Below, in pieces: positions 24,846 through 33,249 of a stretch of 64,000 nt of DNA. Source of the stretch: Clostridiales bacterium (GTDB lineage: Bacteria > Bacillota > Clostridia > Peptostreptococcales > Anaerovoracaceae); NCBI GenBank assembly GCA_015058215.1, contig SVCU01000006.1, forward strand, positions 1 through 64,000. The letters are read 5' to 3'. The stretch's first letter is position 1, and each line of letters opens with the position of its first letter. The position numbers were made by a program, and so were the translations under genes. The notes below the pieces were generated by a model. The model was not told where the DNA came from. It worked only from the letters and a program-made list of their open reading frames with translations, and did no database searches.

Positions 24846-25378
24846 GTAAGAGCAAGTTCAACGAATACGGCAAGCCCATTGTCGTGCTGACCCTGATCTG
24901 TCTGGTCGTCACCGCAGCACTGGCCTTTACCTACGATTTCACCAAGCCCATCATCGATGCGATCAACGAACGCATCGCCAACGAAACCAGAGCTTCCGTT
25001 CTGCCCGAAGGCACCAGCTTCACCCAGTCCGATGCCGCACTGGCAGACGGTGTGATCGAAGTTTATGTTGCCGATAACGGCGCAGGCATGGTCGTCACCT
25101 CCGCAGCCAAGGGCTTCGGCGGCGATATCACCGTTATGACCGGTATCGATGCCAACGGCAAGATCACCGGCGTCAGCGTTACCAGCCATGGCGAAACTCC
25201 CGGTCTGGGCACCAAGGCTATGACCGAAACCTACCTGGCCAATTACCAGGGCCTGGATGAAGCCGTTCTGGGCACCACCATTGACGGCGTCACCGGTGCA
25301 ACCTATTCCTCCAGAGGTATCTGCAACGCTGTTGCAATGGCTCTGGCACAGTTTGAAAAAATGGGAGGTGCATTCTAA
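24842..25378 (+). CDS. rnfG: Rnf complex subunit RnfG
   Basis: Single-pass subunit with an outside flavin domain. The 178-residue protein has one N-terminal membrane helix and the covalent FMN motif GVTGATYSS near residue 155, preceded by the ETPGLGTKA block. Start overlaps the rnfD stop (ATGA), and its TAA overlaps the rnfE ATG by one base. Confidence 0.95.
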   Translation: MSKSKFNEYGKPIVVLTLICLVVTAALAFTYDFTKPIIDAINERIANETRASVLPEGTSFTQSDAALADGVIEVYVADNGAGMVVTSAAKGFGGDITVMTGIDANGKITGVSVTSHGETPGLGTKAMTETYLANYQGLDEAVLGTTIDGVTGATYSSRGICNAVAMALAQFEKMGGAF

Positions 25379-26055
25379 TGAAGAATAAACTCTCCATTCT
25401 GACCAACGGTTTCCTGAAGGAAAACCCCGTATTTGTACTGATTCTGGGTACCTGCCCCACCCTGGCAACCAGTACCAGCGCCATCAACGGCCTGGGCATG
25501 GGCGTATCCACCATGGCAGTTCTGATCTGCGCCAACATCGTGATCTCTCTGCTGAAGAACATCATCCCCGGCAAGGTCAGAATTCCCTGCTACATCGTCG
25601 TGATCGCAGGCTTCGTTACCATCGTTCAGCTGCTTCTGCAGGCTTTCCTGCCTGAAGTCAACGAATCCCTGGGTCTGTACATTCCCCTGATCGTAGTAAA
25701 CTGCATCATCCTGGGCCGCGCCGAAATGTTCGCCAGCAAGAATTCCGTAGTGGATTCCGCTCTGGACGGCATCGGTATGGGTATCGGTTTCACTTTCGCA
25801 CTGTTCGTCATGGGCTCCATCCGTGAGATCCTGGGCTCCGGCACCTGGATGAACATGGACCTGACCGGTGGCGCTATCGATCCCATCTCCATCTTCATGC
25901 TGGCTCCCGGTGCATTCCTGACCTTCGGCTGCATCATTGCATTCATCAACTGGATGACCAACGGCCGCGCTGTCAAGAAAAAGAGCTTCGGCTGCGAAGG
26001 TTGCCCCTCTGCTGAAGGCTGCGGCATGAAAGAGGAAGGAGGCTGCTCCAAATGA
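25378..26055 (+). CDS. rnfE: Rnf complex subunit RnfE
   Basis: Integral membrane subunit, one of the paired RnfA/RnfE halves with inverted topology. The 225-residue protein has six hydrophobic segments, the TCPTLA motif with a cysteine near residue 26 and NCIILGRAE. RnfA and RnfE together hold a membrane-embedded iron-sulfur centre. The C-terminal tail is Cys-rich (CEGCPSAEGCGMK), an addition seen in several anaerobe members. Confidence 0.95.
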   Translation: MKNKLSILTNGFLKENPVFVLILGTCPTLATSTSAINGLGMGVSTMAVLICANIVISLLKNIIPGKVRIPCYIVVIAGFVTIVQLLLQAFLPEVNESLGLYIPLIVVNCIILGRAEMFASKNSVVDSALDGIGMGIGFTFALFVMGSIREILGSGTWMNMDLTGGAIDPISIFMLAPGAFLTFGCIIAFINWMTNGRAVKKKSFGCEGCPSAEGCGMKEEGGCSK

Positions 26056-26642
26056 AAGAATTAGCCATCATCCTGATGAGCATGGTACTGGTCAATAACT
26101 ACGTACTGGTACAGTTCCTGGGTATCTGCCCCTTCCTGGGCGTATCCAAGAAGCTCAACTCCGCTGTGGGTATGAGCATCGCCGTTATCTTCGTTATGGT
26201 GCTGGCCACCGCTGTTACCTATCCTATCCAGATGCTGCTGGATATGTGGGGCATCGGCTACCTGCAGACCGTAATCTTCATCCTGGTCATCGCCGCTCTG
26301 GTACAGCTGGTCGAAGTTGCCATGAAGAAGATGCTGCCCGCTCTGCACCGCTCCCTGGGCGTATACCTGCCCCTGATCACCACCAACTGCGCTGTTCTGG
26401 GCGTTTGCATCCAGGTAATCGACAACGGTTACAACTATCTGGAATCCATCGTCTGTGCAGCCGGTGCCGGCCTGGGCTTCATGCTGGCAATGGTACTGTT
26501 CTCCGGCGTTCGTCAGAGAATCGAAGACAACGATTTCCCCGAAGCTTTCAAGGGCATTCCCATCACCCTGGTTGCTGCCTCCATCGTCTCCATGGCCTTC
26601 ATGGGCTTCAGCGGCGTTGTTGACGGCATCTTCGGTCTGTAA
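26052..26642 (+). CDS. rnfA: Rnf complex subunit RnfA
   Basis: Integral membrane partner of RnfE. The 196-residue protein has six helices, NNYVLVQFLGICPFLG at the start and TTNCAVLGVC in the fourth helix, each providing a conserved cysteine. Length is standard. Start overlaps rnfE; a 14-base gap with AAGGAGG separates it from rnfB. Confidence 0.96.
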   Translation: MKELAIILMSMVLVNNYVLVQFLGICPFLGVSKKLNSAVGMSIAVIFVMVLATAVTYPIQMLLDMWGIGYLQTVIFILVIAALVQLVEVAMKKMLPALHRSLGVYLPLITTNCAVLGVCIQVIDNGYNYLESIVCAAGAGLGFMLAMVLFSGVRQRIEDNDFPEAFKGIPITLVAASIVSMAFMGFSGVVDGIFGL

Positions 26643-26656
26643 GGAGGTGCGGCAGA

Positions 26657-27466
26657 ATGTCTAATATTTTGATCCCTGTTGCACTGTGCGGCGGTATGGG
26701 CCTGATCCTCTCCGTGGTTCTGGTCATCGCTGCAAAGCTCTTTGAAGTTCCCGTAAACGAAATTGCCGAAAAGGCAAGAGGCGTACTGCCCGGTGCCAAC
26801 TGCGGTGCCTGCGGTTATGCCGGCTGCGACGACTACGCAGCAGCTCTGGCAGAAGGCAGAGAAACCAAGATCAATCTGTGCATCCCCGGTGCAAATGGTG
26901 TTGCTCAGGCTCTGTCCGATGTTATGGGCGTTGAATTCGAAGCTGCCACCAGCAGAATGGCTGTTGTCAGATGCTCCGGTACCAGAGGTAAGACTTCTTA
27001 CGTTATGGATTACCAGGGTCTGCAGTCCTGTAAGGCAAACAGAATGTTCTATCGCGGCAGAGGTTCCTGCGGCTCCGGCTGCCTGGGCTTCGGCGACTGC
27101 GCCAAGGTTTGCCAGTTCAACGCCATCGTGATCGAAAACGGTGTTGCCGTTGTAGACCGTACCAAGTGCACCGGCTGCGGCATGTGCGCCAAGATCTGCC
27201 CCGTCAACATCATCGATATCATGCCTCAGACCGCTCGCGTCATCGTCGGCTGCGCATCCACCATGCCTGCCGCACAGACCAAGGACGGCTGCGACATCGG
27301 CTGCGTTGGCTGCGGTATCTGCATGGATACCTGTAAGTTCGATGCCATCAAGGTTGAAAACAACTGCGCTGTTATCGACTACGACAAGTGCAAGAACTGC
27401 GGTCTCTGCGCCAAGAAGTGCCCCAGACACATCATCCGTGTTCTGCCTAAGATGGGTACCAAATAA
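26657..27466 (+). CDS. rnfB: Rnf complex subunit RnfB
   Basis: Ferredoxin-accepting subunit. The 269-residue protein has an N-terminal membrane anchor, the four-cysteine motif GANCGACGYAGCDDYA (residues about 47-62), a central CSGTRG region, and then several ferredoxin motifs, including CTGCGMCAKICP, CVGCGICMDTC and CKNCGLCAKKCP. Last gene of the operon; a strong terminator follows. Confidence 0.96.
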   Translation: MSNILIPVALCGGMGLILSVVLVIAAKLFEVPVNEIAEKARGVLPGANCGACGYAGCDDYAAALAEGRETKINLCIPGANGVAQALSDVMGVEFEAATSRMAVVRCSGTRGKTSYVMDYQGLQSCKANRMFYRGRGSCGSGCLGFGDCAKVCQFNAIVIENGVAVVDRTKCTGCGMCAKICPVNIIDIMPQTARVIVGCASTMPAAQTKDGCDIGCVGCGICMDTCKFDAIKVENNCAVIDYDKCKNCGLCAKKCPRHIIRVLPKMGTK

Positions 27467-27487
27467 AAAATCATTTGTCTCTCTTAA

Positions 27488-27517
27488 AGAGCCCGGCTTC
27501 GGCCGGGCTCTTTTTTT
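27488..27517 (+). terminator. Rho-independent terminator of the rnf operon
   Basis: A 10-bp stem AGAGCCCGGC/GCCGGGCTCT with TTCG tetraloop and a seven-T tail. Confidence 0.92.
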
Positions 27518-27583
27518 CGCAGCAAACGGGTGCAGGCCTGCTGAAAAATGAAGAAGCAGTCCGAAGGAAAGCTGCAGAGAAAA

Positions 27584-27605
27584 CATGTGAAAAAATGTTC
27601 ATATG
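27584..27605 (+). promoter_or_regulatory. Putative SmtB/ArsR-type operator 1
   Basis: Inverted repeat CATGTGAA-N6-TTCATATG, seven of eight bases symmetric, of the ATATGAA-type sites bound by zinc-sensing SmtB/CzrA repressors. Confidence 0.6.
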
Positions 27606-27615
27606 TTTTCCGGCT

Positions 27616-27637
27616 CATATGAGTAAATGCTCAAATG
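27616..27637 (+). promoter_or_regulatory. Putative SmtB/ArsR-type operator 2
   Basis: Inverted repeat CATATGAG-N6-CTCAAATG, seven of eight bases symmetric. It starts 32 bases after operator 1, about three helical turns, so two dimers could bind on one face. It lies 45 bases before the repressor gene. Confidence 0.6.
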
Positions 27638-27681
27638 ATGGGTATCAATACAGCATATGAAACGAAAGGGAGGAAAGAAGT

Positions 27682-28035
27682 ATGGCAAATTGTGTCCATG
27701 ACCACGAAGAACTCCTCTGCAAAGTGCGTCAGGAACTTCCTAAGGATGAACTGCTCAGCGACCTTGCGGATCTGTTCAAGCTGTTCGGTGATACCACCCG
27801 CATGAAGATCCTGTTCGCCCTGATGGAATCGGAGCTGTGCGTCTGTGCCATCGCGGAGCTTCTGGGAATGACCCAGTCCGCAATCTCTCATCAATTGAAA
27901 ACCTTGAAAAATGCCAACCTGGTGGCCAACCGCAGGGAAGGGAAGACCATCTACTACTTCCTGGCTGACGACCACGTACACGATATCGTCGCACTGGGCT
28001 TTGCGCATCTGCTGGAAGAAAGGAACGAACACTAA
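27682..28035 (+). CDS. ArsR/SmtB-family metal-sensing repressor
   Basis: A 117-residue winged-helix repressor (LFGDTTRMKILFALM; TQSAISHQLKTLKNANLV; REGKTIYYFLA). It carries both known metal sites: the alpha-3 motif ELCVC as in CadC, and an alpha-5 set Asp-x-His with His eleven residues on and Glu three later, as in SmtB. This predicts release from DNA on binding Zn(II), Cd(II) or similar. It sits ahead of a zinc-type CDF exporter, 10 bases apart, and two matching operators lie in its upstream region, so it probably controls itself and the exporter. Confidence 0.9.
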   Translation: MANCVHDHEELLCKVRQELPKDELLSDLADLFKLFGDTTRMKILFALMESELCVCAIAELLGMTQSAISHQLKTLKNANLVANRREGKTIYYFLADDHVHDIVALGFAHLLEERNEH

Positions 28036-28045
28036 GGAGCACCCC

Positions 28046-29032
28046 ATGAAAACCGAAAAGAACATCCTCATCGCATTCTTACTGAACCTGACATTTTCCA
28101 TTGTGGAGTTCGTCGGCGGCGCCATCACCGGCAGCGTTGCGATTCTCTCCGATGCTCTGCATGACATCGGTGATGCAGCCAGCATCGGCGCATCCTACTT
28201 CCTGGAACGGAAGAGTAAAAAACAGCCCGATGCCACATATACCTACGGCTATCTGCGCTACTCCGTTGCAGGCAGTATCATCACCACCACCATTCTGCTG
28301 GTGGGCTCTGCCGTGGTGATCTATAATGCTGTTTTGCGTATCATCCACCCTGTGGAAATCAATTACAACGGTATGATCATTTTTGCGGTCTTTGGTGCGC
28401 TGATGAATCTGGGGGCCGCCTGGGTCACCCGGGAAGGGGATTCCCTGAACCAGAAGGCTGTAAATCTGCACATGCTGGAAGATGTGCTGGGCTGGATCAT
28501 CGTATTGATCGGTGCTGTCATCATGCGGTTCACCGACATTTCCATCATTGACCCCATCATGTCCATCGGTGTTGCCGTATTTATTTTCATCCACGCTCTG
28601 GGTAACCTGAAAGAGGTGCTGAACCTGTTCCTGGCCAAGGTGCCCGGCGGTGTGGACGTGGAAGAGATCAGGGCCCATCTTCTGGCCATCGAAGGGGTAG
28701 AGGATGTGCATCATATCCATATCTGGAGCATGGACGGGTTCCGCCATTATGCCACCATGCATGTGGTAACCGACGCAGAAGGCCATGAGATCAAAGAACG
28801 GATCAAAGGAGAACTGAAGGAACACGGCATTGGCCACTCCACTCTGGAACTGGAGAAGGTGGGGGAACACTGCCATGAGGAAGAGTGTCACGTGGAAGAA
28901 CACAACGGCGGTCACGGTCACCACCATCACCACCATCACCACCATGGTCACGGGCATGCCCATGCACACGGAAATGGCCATAGCAATGTGCATCACGATC
29001 ACGAGCACCATCACCACCATCAACACAAATAG
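28046..29032 (+). CDS. CDF-family zinc exporter with His-rich C-terminus
   Basis: Six-helix cation diffusion facilitator exchanging cytoplasmic Zn2+ (or Cd2+) for protons. In the 328-residue protein the membrane metal site reads HDIGD in helix 2 and HMLED in helix 5, the HxxxD/HxxxD pattern of zinc transporters. A cytoplasmic domain follows (VEDVHHIHIWSMDG), and the last 45 or so residues are mostly His, Gly and Glu. ATG 28046 is chosen for AAGGAG nine bases upstream. The upstream ArsR/SmtB gene is the likely regulator. Confidence 0.93.
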   Translation: MKTEKNILIAFLLNLTFSIVEFVGGAITGSVAILSDALHDIGDAASIGASYFLERKSKKQPDATYTYGYLRYSVAGSIITTTILLVGSAVVIYNAVLRIIHPVEINYNGMIIFAVFGALMNLGAAWVTREGDSLNQKAVNLHMLEDVLGWIIVLIGAVIMRFTDISIIDPIMSIGVAVFIFIHALGNLKEVLNLFLAKVPGGVDVEEIRAHLLAIEGVEDVHHIHIWSMDGFRHYATMHVVTDAEGHEIKERIKGELKEHGIGHSTLELEKVGEHCHEEECHVEEHNGGHGHHHHHHHHHGHGHAHAHGNGHSNVHHDHEHHHHHQHK

Positions 29033-29070
29033 AAGAAGCAGAAAAGAACGGAAAAAAACGAAAAAAACAC

Positions 29071-29099
29071 TTGCATTATCGAATCATGTATGCTATATT
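29071..29099 (+). promoter_or_regulatory. Promoter of tRNA-Ser
   Basis: TTGCAT (29071-29076), 17-base spacer, TATATT (29094-29099), 17 bases before the tRNA. Confidence 0.75.
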
Positions 29100-29115
29100 A
29101 ATACATGGTTCGTGT

Positions 29116-29208
29116 GGAGAAGTCGCCTAGTTTGGTCGAGGGCGCACGACTGGAAATCGTGTAAACCGCAAAACGGTTTCGAGAGTTCGAATCTCTCCTT
29201 CTCCGCCA
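29116..29208 (+). tRNA. tRNA-Ser (GGA anticodon)
   Basis: Class II tRNA with long variable arm. Acceptor GGAGAAG/CTTCTCC, anticodon loop CTGGAAA giving GGA (reads UCC/UCU), variable stem around ACCGCAAAACGGT, T loop TTCGAAT, encoded CCA. Confidence 0.95.
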
Positions 29209-29213
29209 ATAGG

Positions 29214-29246
29214 AAATACCGCATTCGCAGGAATGCGGTATTTTTC
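29214..29246 (+). terminator. Rho-independent terminator after tRNA-Ser
   Basis: A 13-bp stem AAATACCGCATTC with its complement, GCAG loop, ending in TTTTT. Confidence 0.88.
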
Positions 29247-29339
29247 ATAAGTACCCAAAAGTTAAACAGTTTGTAGGCTTTATAGGCTATTTTGCAACAA
29301 ACTGTTTGCAATTATTCCAATCATATGGAGGTAACTATT

Positions 29340-30749
29340 ATGGAAACCCAAAAAAAGCGCGGTAATTTCAGCGGCTCTCTGGGCTTCGTGCTGGCAGCAG
29401 CCGGTAGTGCAGTCGGTCTGGGCAACATCTGGCGGTTCCCCTACCTGGCCGCTAAGGACGGCGGCGGTCTGTTCCTGCTGGTCTATGTTGTTCTGGCACT
29501 GACCTTCGGTTTTGCACTGCTGACTTCCGAAATCGCCATCGGCCGCAAGACCGGCCAGAGCCCCCTCACCGCTTACGGTGAACTGTCCAAGAAGTGGAAG
29601 TGGATCGGCGTATTTGCCTGCATCATTCCGGCTATGATCCTGCCCTACTACAGCGCCATCGGCGGCTGGATCCTCAAGTACATGGGTGATTACTTCATGG
29701 GCGGCATCGCTGCCGGAGAAGCAGACGCACACTTCGGTGGCTTTATCACCGCACAGTGGAGCCCCATCATCTGGTTCCTGCTGTTCCTGGCGGCTACCAT
29801 TTTTGTCGTCTACAAGGGCGTTGACAGAGGCATCGAACGTCTGTCCAGAATCCTGATGCCCGCACTGCTGGTGCTGATCATCGGTATCTCTGTATTCTCT
29901 CTGACTCTGAGCCATACCGACGATGCCGGCGTTACCAGAACCGGTATCGATGGTCTGCTGGTCTACCTGATCCCCAACTTCGAAGGCCTGACCTTCAACA
30001 AGTTCTTCACGGTTCTGATGGACGCCATGGGTCAGCTGTTCTATTCCATCAGCGTCGCCATGGGCATCATGATCACCTACGGCTCCTACGTTAAGAAGGA
30101 AACCAATATTGCAAAGTCCGTTAACCACATCGAGATCTTCGATACTGCGGTTGCTTTCCTGGCAGGTCTTATGATCATCCCCGCTGTATACACCTTCATG
30201 GGCCACGACGGCCTCTCCGCCAGCGGCCCCACTCTGATGTTCAAGTCCCTGCCCAAGGTATTTGACGCGATGGGCGGTATCGGCACCTTCGTGGGTATTG
30301 CATTCTTCCTGATGGTAGCTTTTGCAGCGCTGACTTCCTCCGTTTCCCTGCTGGAAGCCATCGTTTCCAGCTTGATGGACCAGTTCAAGATCGAACGCAA
30401 GAAGAGCGTTGTCCTTGTCTCTGCAGTCACTGCTGTACTGGGGATCATCGTCTGCCTGGGCTACAATGTATTCTACTTCGAACTGACCCTGCCCAACGGT
30501 TCCGTTGCACAGATTCTGGATATCATGGACTACATCAGCAACTACATCCTGATGCCTGTTGTATCCATTGCAACCTGCCTCCTGATCGGCTGGGTGGTTG
30601 GTCCCAAGACCATCATCGATGAAGTAACTCTGAACGGTGAAACGTTCAAGAGAAAGGGTCTGTACACCGTCATGGTGAAGTACGTTACCCCTGTTCTGCT
30701 GCTGCTGTTGCTGCTGCAGGCCCTGGGTCTGATCCTCAAAGCAAATTAA
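29340..30749 (+). CDS. Sodium-dependent NSS (SNF) family transporter
   Basis: Neurotransmitter:sodium symporter family, importing amino acids or tryptophan-like compounds with Na+. The 469-residue protein has the family's first helix signature GSAVGLGNIWRFPY (Na+ and substrate site) and eleven to twelve hydrophobic segments, including PYYSAIGGWILKY and SSVSLLEAIVSSL. The substrate cannot be told. ATG 29340 follows GGAGG ten bases upstream. The PanE-like gene starts 15 bases after it, suggesting cotranscription. Confidence 0.93.
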   Translation: METQKKRGNFSGSLGFVLAAAGSAVGLGNIWRFPYLAAKDGGGLFLLVYVVLALTFGFALLTSEIAIGRKTGQSPLTAYGELSKKWKWIGVFACIIPAMILPYYSAIGGWILKYMGDYFMGGIAAGEADAHFGGFITAQWSPIIWFLLFLAATIFVVYKGVDRGIERLSRILMPALLVLIIGISVFSLTLSHTDDAGVTRTGIDGLLVYLIPNFEGLTFNKFFTVLMDAMGQLFYSISVAMGIMITYGSYVKKETNIAKSVNHIEIFDTAVAFLAGLMIIPAVYTFMGHDGLSASGPTLMFKSLPKVFDAMGGIGTFVGIAFFLMVAFAALTSSVSLLEAIVSSLMDQFKIERKKSVVLVSAVTAVLGIIVCLGYNVFYFELTLPNGSVAQILDIMDYISNYILMPVVSIATCLLIGWVVGPKTIIDEVTLNGETFKRKGLYTVMVKYVTPVLLLLLLLQALGLILKAN

Positions 30750-30764
30750 CAAGGAGTATCCGCT

Positions 30765-31688
30765 ATGAAGGAAATCAAAACTGTTTCCCTCATCGGTCTG
30801 GGAGCCGTTGGCTCTTACTTCGCATCCAAACTGCAGCCCGTCCTTGGTGACGGGCTGCGTGTCGTTGCGGACGGTGAACGGAAGAAACGAATCGAAGCAG
30901 AAGGTCTGATGATCAACGGTACCCGTTACGACTTTCGGGTGACGGAACCCGGTGATGTGACCGGGTACGCGGACCTTGCCATCATCATTCCCAAGTTCAT
31001 GGGTCTTCGCCGGGCCCTGGAAGATATGAAAAACCAGATCGGCCCCGAGACACTGATCCTGGCCCCGCTGAACGGTGTGGAAACGGAAGCGGTCGTGGCG
31101 GAATACTACCCCGAAGAAAGTATTCTGCCCTCCCTGATGATGATCGGATCCGTACGGAAGGGCAATGCCTGCGTTTTCGATGCCGATCATTCTGCCCTGC
31201 AGATGGGAGAATGGACCAACGATCCCGTCTCCGAACGGGCGGCGATGGTGCGTGATTTCCTGAAAAATGCCGGCCTGAAGGTGCAGGTGCCCGCGGATAT
31301 GAAGCGGGCCAAATGGCTGAAGTTCATGATCAATGTCAGCGAAAACCAGTCCTCTGCGGTACTGGGGCTTTCCTACGGCGCCTGGAACGGTGAAAACGAA
31401 AGTGCCACCGCCGTCCGCGAGCAGCTGGCCCGGGAAGTGATCGCTCTGGCCAATGCCCAGGGCATCGACCTTTCAGAAGAGGATCTTGTGACCCGCAGAA
31501 AGCGGATCGCTGCGGTGGATCCTGCCAATAAAACCTCCATGCTGCAGGATATGGAAGCCGGTCGGCCCACAGAGGTGGAGATCTTCGCCGGCACCATGAT
31601 GCGGCTCGGGAAGCGATACGGCGTGGATACCCCCTGCAATGAACTGATCTATCACATGATCAAAGCCCTGGAACAAAAAAATCGATAA
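30765..31688 (+). CDS. Ketopantoate reductase (PanE/ApbA) family protein
   Basis: NADPH-dependent reductase family that converts 2-dehydropantoate to pantoate in coenzyme A synthesis; paralogues act on other 2-oxoacids. The 307-residue protein has the dinucleotide loop IGLGAVGSY at residues 9-17, APLNGVETE, and the C-terminal helical domain with the catalytic Lys region RAKWLKFMINVSEN. No panB/panC/panD nearby. Cotranscription with the NSS transporter leaves open a role in amino-acid-derived 2-oxoacid metabolism, so I give no gene symbol. Confidence 0.85.
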   Translation: MKEIKTVSLIGLGAVGSYFASKLQPVLGDGLRVVADGERKKRIEAEGLMINGTRYDFRVTEPGDVTGYADLAIIIPKFMGLRRALEDMKNQIGPETLILAPLNGVETEAVVAEYYPEESILPSLMMIGSVRKGNACVFDADHSALQMGEWTNDPVSERAAMVRDFLKNAGLKVQVPADMKRAKWLKFMINVSENQSSAVLGLSYGAWNGENESATAVREQLAREVIALANAQGIDLSEEDLVTRRKRIAAVDPANKTSMLQDMEAGRPTEVEIFAGTMMRLGKRYGVDTPCNELIYHMIKALEQKNR

Positions 31689-31696
31689 CAGAATAT

Positions 31697-31725
31697 ATGA
31701 CAACTGTCTGTTTTTCTGCTATACT
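31697..31725 (+). promoter_or_regulatory. Promoter of the MATE gene
   Basis: ATGACA (31697-31702), 17-base spacer, TATACT (31720-31725). Confidence 0.7.
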
Positions 31726-31758
31726 AATACAGATCGATATTTTTGAAAGGGGTACAAA

Positions 31759-33117
31759 ATGGAAAAGAATAACGACTACTTGGGAACGGCTCCTCTGGGG
31801 CGGCTTCTGGCGAAGCTGGCCATCCCCACGGTGGCTGCCCAGCTGATCAATATGCTGTATAACATCGTGGACCGGATTTACATCGGCCATATGCCCGGCG
31901 ACGGGGATCTGGCCTTAACGGGCATCGGGATCTGCATGCCGCTGATCCTGGCGATCTCCGCCTTTGCGGCTCTGGCCGGTGCCGGCGGTGCTCCCCGGAC
32001 CTCCATGTTCATGGGTGGGAAGAACCAGAAGGGGGCGGAAGCGATTCTGGGGAACAGCCTGACCGTTCTTCTGTGTGTTTCCGCAGTACTGACGGCCGTT
32101 CTTCTGATCTGGAGCCGGGATCTTCTGCTGGCGTTCGGTGCCAGCGAGAACACCATCGGGTATGCTACGGATTACATGAACATTTATGCAGTCGGTACGG
32201 TGTTCGTTCAGCTGACGCTGGGGATGAACGCTTACATAACGGCCCAGGGCTTTGCCAAGGAAAGCATGCTGACGGTAGCCATCGGCGCGGTCTGCAACAT
32301 CCTGCTGGACCCTCTGTTTATTTTCGTATTCGATATGGGTGTGAAAGGGGCTGCTCTTGCCACCATTCTGTCCCAGGGCATCTCCGCTGTCTGGGTCATG
32401 ACGTTCCTGCTGGGAAAGAAGACCATTCTGCGGTTCCGGAAGGAACATCTGCGCCCCCGCTGGGAAGTGATCGGCCCCTGTCTGGCACTGGGCCTGGCTC
32501 CCTTTATCATGCAGTCCACGGAAAGTCTGATCTCCGTCTGCTTCAATTCCTCTTTGCTGAAATACGGCGGCGATGTGGCGGTGGGTGCGATGACCATCCT
32601 CACCAGCGTGATGCAGCTGGCCATGCTGCCCCTCAACGGCCTGGGGCAGGGGGCGATCCCCATCATCAGCTACAACTTCGGTGCCCGCAATAAGGATCGG
32701 GTGCGAAATGCCTTCAAACTGCTGGTGAAGGCCAATACGCTGTATTCCTGCGTGTTCGGGCTTCTGATCATTCTGTTCCCCGGCGTTTTCGCAGCTATCT
32801 TTACGGACAAGCCGGAGCTGCAGGAGTTCGCATCCCGGATGCTGCCCATCTACTGCGCCATGGTGCCCATCTTCGGCATTCAGACCGCTTGCCAGATGAC
32901 CTTCATGGCCATCGGCAGTGCCAAGAGCTCTATCATGGTGGCCGTCATGCGGAAAATCGTATTGCTGATCCCGCTGATCTATCTGCTGCCTGCCATTCTG
33001 CCGAACCAGACTCTGGCTGTGTATCTGGCAGAGCCTGTGGCGGATTTCTTCTCGGTCTGCTTCGCTGCAAGTCTCTTTGCGGTGCAGTTCCGGAAGGCAC
33101 TGAAAACCCTGGAATAG
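31759..33117 (+). CDS. MATE family efflux transporter
   Basis: Na+- or H+-coupled multidrug/toxin exporter. The 452-residue protein has about twelve hydrophobic helices, starts LLAKLAIPTVAAQLINMLYNIVDRIYIG as two short family blocks, and repeats the motif in the second half (LGQGAIPIISYNFGARN). GAAAGGGG upstream is the ribosome site. Own promoter and terminator. Confidence 0.93.
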   Translation: MEKNNDYLGTAPLGRLLAKLAIPTVAAQLINMLYNIVDRIYIGHMPGDGDLALTGIGICMPLILAISAFAALAGAGGAPRTSMFMGGKNQKGAEAILGNSLTVLLCVSAVLTAVLLIWSRDLLLAFGASENTIGYATDYMNIYAVGTVFVQLTLGMNAYITAQGFAKESMLTVAIGAVCNILLDPLFIFVFDMGVKGAALATILSQGISAVWVMTFLLGKKTILRFRKEHLRPRWEVIGPCLALGLAPFIMQSTESLISVCFNSSLLKYGGDVAVGAMTILTSVMQLAMLPLNGLGQGAIPIISYNFGARNKDRVRNAFKLLVKANTLYSCVFGLLIILFPGVFAAIFTDKPELQEFASRMLPIYCAMVPIFGIQTACQMTFMAIGSAKSSIMVAVMRKIVLLIPLIYLLPAILPNQTLAVYLAEPVADFFSVCFAASLFAVQFRKALKTLE

Positions 33118-33136
33118 AAGAAAGATACAGAACCGC

Positions 33137-33164
33137 AAAACCCCGGAGCATTCCGGGGTTTTCT
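33137..33164 (+). terminator. Rho-independent terminator after the MATE gene
   Basis: An 11-bp stem AAAACCCCGGA/TCCGGGGTTTT with GCAT loop. Confidence 0.88.
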
Positions 33165-33179
33165 TATAACTGTTTTCGC

Positions 33180-33208
33180 TTGCATGCAATCGGAAAGAAT
33201 AGTATAAT
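33180..33208 (+). promoter_or_regulatory. Promoter of the YfcC-like gene
   Basis: TTGCAT (33180-33185), 17-base spacer, TATAAT (33203-33208). Confidence 0.8.
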
Positions 33209-33249
33209 ATCGGCGTTAAAGGCTTGAAATTCAAAGCTTTGGAGGATAT

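Noticed and set aside
28900..29032. CAC/CAT-rich repeat at the CDF gene end as a DNA repeat element
   Set aside because: It is explained by the His-rich cytoplasmic tail common in zinc transporters.
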